A DNA stretch of 5,266 nt. It comes from Burkholderiales bacterium (GTDB taxonomy: Bacteria > Pseudomonadota > Gammaproteobacteria > Burkholderiales > Burkholderiaceae_F). The stretch covers positions 1 to 5,266 of the forward strand of contig JAHEDN010000227.1 of assembly GCA_024641225.1 (NCBI GenBank), read 5' to 3'. The notes under the pieces are model-generated. The model had not been told where the DNA came from and did not search any database. It saw only the letters and a list, made by a program, of their open reading frames with translations. The translations under genes were made by a program, and so were the position numbers. Below, in pieces: positions 1 to 5,266 of this stretch (positions are counted from its first letter, which is position 1; each line of letters starts with the position of its first letter).

Positions 1-1935
1 GATCTCGCGGGCACTGTTGCGCATGAAGTAGACGACGTCGAGCTGCTGCCACAGGGGTGCGTGCGCTGCTTCCGAGATGGCGTACAGGTCGAGGATGCGG
101 CGGGCCTCCTCCGTGCGGCGCTCGAGCACGGCGGTGGCCGGCAGGGCCTCGCCGCCAAGGCGTCGCCGCGTCATGCGGAACAGGTCCTCGAGCAGCTTGC
201 CCTTCCAGCTGGTCCAGACGCGCGGGCTGGTCCCGCGGATGTCGGCGACCGTCAGCAGATACAGCGCGGTGAGCCGCCGCTCCGTACCGACCAGCTCGGC
301 GAAACGGCCGACCACGTCGGGATCGGCGATGTCCTGCTTCTGCGCCACCTGGGACATCGTCAGGTGGTGCATGACGAGAAACTCGACGAGCGCGGCGTCC
401 TCGCCGCGAATCCCGTGCTGTCGGCAGAACACGCGCACATCGCGCGCGCCCAGTTCGCTGTGGTCGCCGCCGCGGCCCTTGGCGATGTCGTGAAACAGTG
501 CGGCGACATACAGCAGCCAGTGCCGATCGAGTTCCGCGATCAGCTGGCTGCACAGCGGATACTCGTGCGCGTATTCGGCCATGGTGAAGCGGCGCAGGTT
601 GCGGATCACCTGCAGGATGTGCTGGTCCACCGTGTAGGCGTGGAACAGGTCATGCTGCATCTGGCCAACGATGCGGCGAAACACAGGCAGGTAGCGGCCC
701 AGCACGGACCACTGGTTCATCCTGCGCAGGCCGTGCACGATGCCGCGCGGCTGCTGCAGCATCGTGACGAATGTCTCGCGGTTGCGTGGGTCACGGCGAA
801 AATCGTCGTTGATCAGGAAGCGCGCGTGCCACAGCGCGCGCAGCAGCCTGGCCGTCATGCCCTTGAGGTCGGGGTGCTGCTGCAAAACCAGGAAGCCGCG
901 CAGCAGTGCGTCGGGATCGCGGTCGAATGCGCCGTCGTCGACGATATCGAGCATCTCGGCGCGGGCAACGAAGACTGCGTCGATCGGCTGCGGCTGCGGA
1001 TCCTCGCGCGGAAACAGGCGTTCTTCGATGTTCTGCAGAACGATCGTGTTCAACTGGGTCACCAGCTTGGCTGCCCGGTAGTAGCGTTGCATCAGCACTT
1101 CGCTGGGGCGGCGGGCCGCCGTGGGCTCGAGGCCTTCGGCCTCGGCAATGGCGCCCTGCACGTCGAACAGCAGGCGGTCTTCACGTCGGCCGGCAACGAT
1201 GTGCAGGCGTGCGCGGAGCTGCTTCAGTGTCCTTTCGCTGCGGCGCAGCCAGCGGCCCTCCTCGGCGGTCAGCAGTCCGCCAGCGACCAGTTCGTCCCAT
1301 GCTTTGCCGAGCCCGGCGGCGCGGGCGACCCACAGCACCGTATGCAGGTCACGCAGCCCGCCTGGACTCTCCTTGCAGTTCGGCTCGAGGCTGTACGCCG
1401 CCTCCTGGTACTTCAGGTGGCGCTGCTGTTGCTCAAGAATCTTCTCTCTAAAAAAATGTTGTGGATCAATAGTTTTTAAGACATTTGTGAGAAATTGGTT
1501 GAATAATACGGTCGGGCCGGCGACGCGCCTGGATTCGAGCATCGACGTCAGCACCGTCACATCGTGGGCAGCCTGCTCCCGGCACTCGGCGACGGTTCGC
1601 ACGCTGTGCCCAATGTGCAAGCCGAGGTCCCATAGGCTGCCGACCAGGCTCTCGATTGCGCGCAATTCGTCGGCTCGTGCGTCCTCGGGGACAACGATCA
1701 GCACGTCGACGTCGGAGTGCGGAAACAATTCGCCCCGACCGTAGCCACCGACCGCGATGATCGAGGCGCGGCGCGTAACGCCGTGACTACGGGCGAGCTT
1801 TCTCAGCGTGCGATCGACGCTGCGCGCCAGCCCGCGCAGGAACTGCTGAACGGGGCGGCCAGCATGGAAAGCTGCGATCAGCAGTTCGCGCTCGGCGCGC
1901 AGTTCGCTGCGCAGCGCGAAGCTGATGTCGTTCAT
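1..1935 (-). CDS. glnD: PII uridylyltransferase / uridylyl-removing enzyme, 5' 645 codons (3' end beyond window)
   Basis: GlnD adds UMP to PII proteins (GlnB/GlnK) when glutamine is low and removes it when glutamine is high, so it is the primary nitrogen sensor in the cytoplasm. The frame is open from the ATG at 1935 to the window edge. Visible parts: a nucleotidyltransferase domain with GGYGRGELFPHSDVDVLIV, starting at residue 63 (catalytic D75 and D77); the conserved stretch SLEPNCKESPGGLRDLHT at about residues 179-196; and an HD hydrolase domain with HAYTVDQH (432-439), FHDIAKGRGGDHSELG (481-496) and the HD pair H482-D483. The last visible residues (YFMRNSAREI) lie shortly before the two C-terminal ACT glutamine-sensing domains. 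Against about 860-890 residues for the family, roughly 220-250 are off the edge. The start is well fixed: the map stop lies in the same frame only four codons upstream. Shine-Dalgarno is poor, suggesting translational coupling to map. An AT-rich patch falls at residues 143-167, described separately. Confidence 0.97.
   Translation of the reverse strand, partial: MNDISFALRSELRAERELLIAAFHAGRPVQQFLRGLARSVDRTLRKLARSHGVTRRASIIAVGGYGRGELFPHSDVDVLIVVPEDARADELRAIESLVGSLWDLGLHIGHSVRTVAECREQAAHDVTVLTSMLESRRVAGPTVLFNQFLTNVLKTIDPQHFFREKILEQQQRHLKYQEAAYSLEPNCKESPGGLRDLHTVLWVARAAGLGKAWDELVAGGLLTAEEGRWLRRSERTLKQLRARLHIVAGRREDRLLFDVQGAIAEAEGLEPTAARRPSEVLMQRYYRAAKLVTQLNTIVLQNIEERLFPREDPQPQPIDAVFVARAEMLDIVDDGAFDRDPDALLRGFLVLQQHPDLKGMTARLLRALWHARFLINDDFRRDPRNRETFVTMLQQPRGIVHGLRRMNQWSVLGRYLPVFRRIVGQMQHDLFHAYTVDQHILQVIRNLRRFTMAEYAHEYPLCSQLIAELDRHWLLYVAALFHDIAKGRGGDHSELGARDVRVFCRQHGIRGEDAALVEFLVMHHLTMSQVAQKQDIADPDVVGRFAELVGTERRLTALYLLTVADIRGTSPRVWTSWKGKLLEDLFRMTRRRLGGEALPATAVLERRTEEARRILDLYAISEAAHAPLWQQLDVVYFMRNSAREI
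1440..1510. other. AT-rich patch inside glnD
   Basis: In 1441-1510 only 20 of 70 bases are G or C, against 35 of 50 in 1511-1560 and 37 of 60 in 1381-1440. The patch encodes GlnD residues of about 143-167 in the correct frame (VLFNQFLTNVLKTIDPQHFF and onward) and joins normally to the conserved EQQQRHLKYQEAAYSLEPN region. It uses TTA leucine twice (codons 1504-1506 and 1477-1479 on the minus strand), a codon otherwise absent from the five genes here, plus AAA, ATT, ACA, ACT, AAT and TTT. It also holds a run of seven T on the coding strand (1450-1456). No inverted repeats, target duplication or mobile-element ends are visible at its borders. The likely reading is a short homologous replacement from an AT-richer relative, or a weakly constrained linker that has drifted; the sequence alone does not decide. 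Confidence 0.7.
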
Positions 1936-1947
1936 TGACTGCGCCGG

Positions 1948-2775
1948 TCAGGCGGCAACGGTCCTGCGGCCGTCCGCCCGGGCCGTCCGGGCCGGCGGGG
2001 GCATCAGCGCCGAGACAGTCATGACTTCGAATCCGGCTTCCGTCACCAGCACGGTGTGCTCCCACTGTGCCGACAGGCTGTGATCCTTGGTGACGATGGT
2101 CCAGCCGTCCGCCAGCTCGCGAATCTCGCGGCGACCGGCGTTGATCATCGGCTCGATCGTGAAAATCATCCCGGCCGCCAGCCGGTCGAGCGTGCCCGCC
2201 TTGCCGTAGTGAAGGACCTGCGGCTCTTCGTGGAAGCGCCGGCCGATCCCGTGGCCGCAGAACTCGCGCACGACCGAGAAGCCGTGCTTCTCGGCGTGCG
2301 TCTGGATCGCATGGCCGATATCGCCGAGGAAGCTGCCCGGCCCCACCTGCGCAATGCCGGCCCACATGCATTCGTACGTGACCTCGCACAAGCGGCGGGC
2401 GGCGAGCGACGGCTCGCCGACGTAGAACATGCGGCTGGTATCGCCGTGATAATCGTCCTTGATGACGGTGATGTCGATGTTAACGATGTCACCGTTCTTC
2501 AGTACCCGGTCGCCCGGGATGCCGTGGCAGACCTGGTGGTTGACCGAGGTGCAGATCGACTTGGGAAAGGGCCGGTAGCCGGGCGGGGCATAGTCGAGCG
2601 GCGCCGGAATGGTTCCCTGATGGTGGACCATGTAGTCATGACATAGCCGGTCGAGTTCACCCGTGGTCACGCCGGGCCGCACGTGCGGGGCGATGAAATC
2701 GAGGACCTCGGCGGCCAGGCGGCCGGCCACCCGCATCCGCTCGATCTCCTCCTGGGTCTTGATCACGATGGCCAT
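1948..2775 (-). CDS. map: Type I methionine aminopeptidase
   Basis: This enzyme removes the initiator methionine from nascent proteins whose second residue is small, acting in the cytoplasm near the ribosome exit. It is complete at 275 residues, slightly longer than the E. coli enzyme (264), the excess being mostly a polar/alanine-rich C-terminal tail (PPPARTARADGRRTVAA). The full set of metal ligands is present at a constant +4 offset from E. coli numbering: D101, D112, H175, E208 and E239. The substrate-binding histidine is H84 in NHQVCHGIPG, and the family block EFCGHGIGRRFHEEP spans 171-185. The N-terminus MAIVIKTQEEIERMRVAGRLAAEVL matches the bacterial type Ia pattern with no extension, so the ATG at 2773-2775 is the natural start, although the bases before it (GAGCCGCCGCC) make a weak Shine-Dalgarno. 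It lies 12 bases ahead of glnD and is probably cotranscribed with it; this map-glnD pairing divergent from rpsB is also known in E. coli. Confidence 0.97.
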   Translation of the reverse strand: MAIVIKTQEEIERMRVAGRLAAEVLDFIAPHVRPGVTTGELDRLCHDYMVHHQGTIPAPLDYAPPGYRPFPKSICTSVNHQVCHGIPGDRVLKNGDIVNIDITVIKDDYHGDTSRMFYVGEPSLAARRLCEVTYECMWAGIAQVGPGSFLGDIGHAIQTHAEKHGFSVVREFCGHGIGRRFHEEPQVLHYGKAGTLDRLAAGMIFTIEPMINAGRREIRELADGWTIVTKDHSLSAQWEHTVLVTEAGFEVMTVSALMPPPARTARADGRRTVAA

Positions 2776-2789
2776 TGGCGGCGGCTCGG

Positions 2790-2819
2790 TTCAGGCGGCT
2801 CGACACATGCTCGTATAAT
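2790..2819 (+). promoter_or_regulatory. Probable sigma-70 promoter for rpsB-tsf-pyrH
   Basis: A perfect -10 hexamer TATAAT lies at 2814-2819 in the divergent map-rpsB gap, an AT-rich spot in otherwise GC-rich sequence. The best -35 candidate is TTCAGG at 2790-2795, 18 bases upstream, matching only three of six consensus bases, and no TGn extended -10 is present. Transcription would begin near 2826 and give a leader of about 119 bases. The reverse complement of the same AT cluster reads TATTAT (2820-2815, minus strand) and could be a -10 for map, but I see no acceptable -35 for it at 15-18 bases, so the map promoter is left unassigned. Confidence 0.65.
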
Positions 2820-2825
2820 ACGCGG

Positions 2826-2944
2826 CTGCCTCGCGAGAACCGGGGCAAATCGCGCGCATCGCCACCAAGGTGCCGAACGGAAAGAAGCTTTCCCGTACCG
2901 GCCGCGGCGACTGCGTTGGACCCAACCTTGGATGAGGAACTGCA
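2826..2944 (+). promoter_or_regulatory. Structured 5' leader of rpsB, candidate S2 autoregulatory site
   Basis: The untranslated stretch between the TATAAT box and the rpsB start can fold strongly. An outer 7-bp stem pairs 2865-2871 (CCAAGGT) with 2925-2931 (ACCTTGG). Inside it a long hairpin pairs 2872-2875 with 2899-2902, 2877-2878 with 2895-2896 and 2879-2884 (GGAAAG) with 2888-2893 (CTTTCC), closing on an AAG loop, with a small internal loop and a bulged C2894. A competing small hairpin, GTTG/CAAC (2915-2918 with 2923-2926), overlaps the 3' arm of the outer stem. The 3' arm ends two bases before the GAGGA Shine-Dalgarno (2934-2938). In E. coli the rpsB leader mediates feedback repression by S2; a similar role here is inferred from position and structure only. 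No U-run follows these hairpins, so they do not look like terminators. Confidence 0.5.
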
Positions 2945-3697
2945 ATGTCCGTGACCATGCGTCAAATGCTGGAGGCGGGTGTCCATTTTGGTCACCAGAC
3001 ACGCTTCTGGAACCCGAAGATGGCGCCGTTCATCTTCGGCCACCGCAACAAGATCCACATCGTCAACCTCGAGCGCACGCTTGAGAACTTTCAGTCGGCG
3101 GCGAAGTTCGTGCGCCAGCTCGCCGCCAACCGCGGCACGATCCTGTTCGTCGGCACCAAGCGGCAGGCGCGTGAGATCGTGGTCGAAGAGGCGCAGCGCG
3201 CCGGCCAGCCTTACATCGACCAGCGCTGGCTCGGCGGCATGCTGACCAACTTCAAGACGATCAAGACGTCGATCAAGCGCCTGAAGGAGATGGAGCAGAC
3301 GATCGAGGAGGGCGGCCAGGAGCGCATGTCCAAGAAGGAGGCACTGACCTTCCAGCGCGAGATCGACAAGCTGAACAAGTCGATCGGCGGCATCAAGGAC
3401 ATGAATGCGCTTCCCGATGCGATGTTCGTGATCGACGTCGGCTACCACAAGATCGCGGTTGCCGAGGCCAAGAAGCTGGGCATTCCCGTGGTCGGGGTGG
3501 TCGACACCAACCATTCGCCCGATGGCATCGCCTACGTGATTCCGGGCAATGACGATTCCAGCCGGGCAGTGCGCCTTTACGCGCGTGGCATCGCCGATGC
3601 GGCGCTCGAGGGCAAGGCGCAGGCGCTGCAGGGCGTGGTGCAGGTGGCCACCGGCGAGTTCGTCGAGGTCGAGGAAGAAGAGGAAGCGGAAGGCTGA
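2945..3697 (+). CDS. rpsB: 30S ribosomal protein S2
   Basis: S2 is an essential small-subunit protein, assembled late at the head-body junction near the 3' end of 16S rRNA and needed for S1 binding. The 250-residue product is full length (E. coli 241). It opens with MRQMLEAGVHFGHQTRFWNP and carries the family signatures HRNKIHIVNLERT (33-45), LFVGTKRQAREIV (67-79), RWLGGMLTNFKTI (94-106), GGIKDMNALPDAMFVIDVGY (148-167) and GIPVVGVVDTNHSPDGIAYV (179-198). The lysine/glutamate-rich stretch from about 107 to 146 corresponds to the coiled-coil protrusion of S2. The C-terminus is strongly acidic (EVEEEEEAEG). The ATG at 2945 is preceded by GAGGA at 2934-2938 with six bases of spacing, a good ribosome site. 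It is the first gene of the rightward unit, followed by a terminator-like hairpin and tsf. Confidence 0.99.
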   Translation: MSVTMRQMLEAGVHFGHQTRFWNPKMAPFIFGHRNKIHIVNLERTLENFQSAAKFVRQLAANRGTILFVGTKRQAREIVVEEAQRAGQPYIDQRWLGGMLTNFKTIKTSIKRLKEMEQTIEEGGQERMSKKEALTFQREIDKLNKSIGGIKDMNALPDAMFVIDVGYHKIAVAEAKKLGIPVVGVVDTNHSPDGIAYVIPGNDDSSRAVRLYARGIADAALEGKAQALQGVVQVATGEFVEVEEEEEAEG

Positions 3698-3725
3698 ACG
3701 TGGGCCTCGCCGTGCCGTCTTCGAG

Positions 3726-3747
3726 AAGGGGCGCAAGCCCCTTTTTT
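3726..3747 (+). terminator. Intrinsic terminator or attenuator between rpsB and tsf
   Basis: The sequence AAGGGGC (3726-3732), loop GCAA (3733-3736) and GCCCCTT (3737-3743) forms a perfect 7-bp stem with a GNRA-type tetraloop, running into six T (3742-3747). This is the textbook form of a rho-independent terminator. It starts 28 bases after the rpsB stop and ends 32 bases before the likely tsf start. No strong promoter is visible between it and tsf, so it probably works as a partial terminator that lowers tsf-pyrH expression relative to rpsB rather than as a complete stop. The inference about partial activity rests on tsf and pyrH otherwise lacking an obvious promoter. Confidence 0.85.
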
Positions 3748-3767
3748 CTAGCAGATTCGAACAATCC

Positions 3768-3772
3768 AGGAG
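3768..3772 (+). promoter_or_regulatory. Ribosome binding site that decides the tsf start
   Basis: AGGAG lies at 3768-3772. It is seven bases from the GTG at 3780-3782, ideal spacing, but only one base from the ATG at 3774-3776, too close for normal initiation. The GTG also reproduces the conserved EF-Ts N-terminus exactly. Confidence 0.75.
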
Positions 3773-3779
3773 TATGAAA

Positions 3780-4685
<906 letters not shown>

Positions 4686-4699
4686 CGTCGGGGGGGCGC

Positions 4700-5266
4700 A
4701 TGGCCGATGGTCCGATCTACCAGCGTGTCCTGCTGAAGCTGTCGGGCGAGGCGCTGATGGGCAGCGATTCGTTCGGCATCAACCGGGAGACGCTGGAGCG
4801 CATGGTGGCCGACATCGGCGAGGTCGTTCACCTCGGCGTCGAGATGGCGGTGGTGATCGGGGGCGGCAACATCTTCCGCGGCGTTGCGCTCGGCGCCGAG
4901 GGCATGGACCGGGCCACCGCGGACTACATGGGCATGATGGCCACCGTGATGAACGCGATGGCGCTGCAGGACGCGATGCGGCGCGCCGGCATCGAGGCGC
5001 GCGTGCAGTCGGCACTGAACATCGAGCAGGTCGTCGAGCCGTACATCCGGCCCAAGGCGATACGGTACCTCGAAGAGGGCAAGGTCGTGATCTTCGCCGC
5101 GGGTACGGGCAATCCATTCTTCACCACCGATACCGCGGCGGCGCTGCGCGGGTCGGAGATGGGGGTGCAGATCGTGCTGAAGGCGACCAAGGTCGATGGC
5201 GTCTACAGCGCCGACCCCAGGAAGCACCCCTCTGCGACGCGCTTCGCGAGCATCAGCTTCGACGAG
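4700..5266 (+). CDS. pyrH: UMP kinase, 5' 189 codons (3' end beyond window)
   Basis: PyrH phosphorylates UMP to UDP with ATP, a step of pyrimidine nucleotide synthesis; the bacterial enzyme is a hexamer of the amino-acid kinase fold, unrelated to eukaryotic UMP/CMP kinase. Visible motifs are the N-terminal VLLKLSGEAL (10-19), the glycine loop VVIGGGNIFRG (51-61), the UMP-site region DYMGMMATVMNAMALQD (75-91), AAGTGNPFFTTDTAAALRG (133-151) and the nucleotide-site stretch LKATKVDGVYSADP (160-173). Family length is near 240, so about 50 C-terminal residues are missing off the right edge. The ATG at 4700-4702 follows the tsf stop by 14 bases. Its ribosome site is unusual: seven consecutive G (4690-4696), which can pair with the anti-Shine-Dalgarno CCUCC only through a central G-U wobble. 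Tight spacing suggests coupling to tsf. By family order frr would be expected next. Confidence 0.97.
   Translation, partial: MADGPIYQRVLLKLSGEALMGSDSFGINRETLERMVADIGEVVHLGVEMAVVIGGGNIFRGVALGAEGMDRATADYMGMMATVMNAMALQDAMRRAGIEARVQSALNIEQVVEPYIRPKAIRYLEEGKVVIFAAGTGNPFFTTDTAAALRGSEMGVQIVLKATKVDGVYSADPRKHPSATRFASISFDE

Noticed and set aside
61..1479. A 472-codon open frame on the plus strand antisense to glnD
   Set aside because: It is codon-aligned with glnD on the other strand, as expected in GC-rich genes that avoid TTA, CTA and TCA codons. Its product has no recognisable motif, and its stop is created by a TTA codon in the AT-rich patch.
1478..1510. A possible internal promoter in the AT-rich glnD patch (AAGACA or TTGTGA with TAATAC on the plus strand)
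   Set aside because: Spacings are about 20 or 13 bases and the hexamers are poor; plus-strand transcription from here would only run antisense to the start of glnD. Random AT-rich sequence easily gives such matches.
1440..1510. The AT-rich patch as a mobile-element remnant or a frameshifted, broken glnD
   Set aside because: No terminal repeats or target duplication are visible, the frame is continuous, and the conserved residues resume in register after the patch.
1936..1947. A map-glnD fusion by readthrough of the map stop, since both genes share a frame
   Set aside because: A shared frame occurs by chance one time in three, glnD has its own ATG, and nothing around the TGA suggests recoding.
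2901..2908. The palindromes GCCGCGGC (2901-2908) and CTCGCGAG (2830-2837) as operator sites
   Set aside because: Eight-base GC palindromes are common by chance in this composition, and neither overlaps the promoter hexamers.

Overview
The window comes from a GC-rich proteobacterium. The protein sequences, above all S2 (with the insert-type sequence TIEEGGQERMSKKEAL) and PyrH (VQSALNIEQVVEPYIRPKA), look most like Betaproteobacteria. That assignment is from memory of the families, not from a search. The gene order glnD-map | rpsB-tsf-pyrH is a conserved chromosomal core cluster in beta- and gammaproteobacteria, so this is housekeeping DNA rather than an accessory island.

Layout: positions 1-1935 (minus strand) hold the N-terminal 645 codons of glnD, the PII uridylyltransferase/uridylyl-removing enzyme, which runs off the left edge. 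Twelve bases upstream of it, also on the minus strand, is complete map (methionine aminopeptidase, 1948-2775). A 169-base divergent intergenic region (2776-2944) carries a perfect TATAAT box for the rightward unit and a leader RNA that can fold extensively. On the plus strand follow rpsB (ribosomal protein S2, 2945-3697), a canonical intrinsic terminator between the genes (3726-3747), tsf (elongation factor Ts, most likely starting at a GTG at 3780) and pyrH (UMP kinase, 4700 onward), which is cut by the right edge after 189 codons.

The rightward genes supply translation (S2, EF-Ts) and pyrimidine nucleotides. The leftward genes handle N-terminal methionine removal and nitrogen signalling. 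All five reading frames are intact and keep their catalytic or signature residues.

I found no new biological system. The points that deserve a second look are: a sharply bounded AT-rich patch inside glnD (about 29% G+C against 62-70% beside it) that holds the only TTA leucine codons in the five genes and a seven-T run; a structured rpsB leader whose closing stem abuts the Shine-Dalgarno; the strong terminator inside the rpsB-tsf unit; and the tsf start choice.
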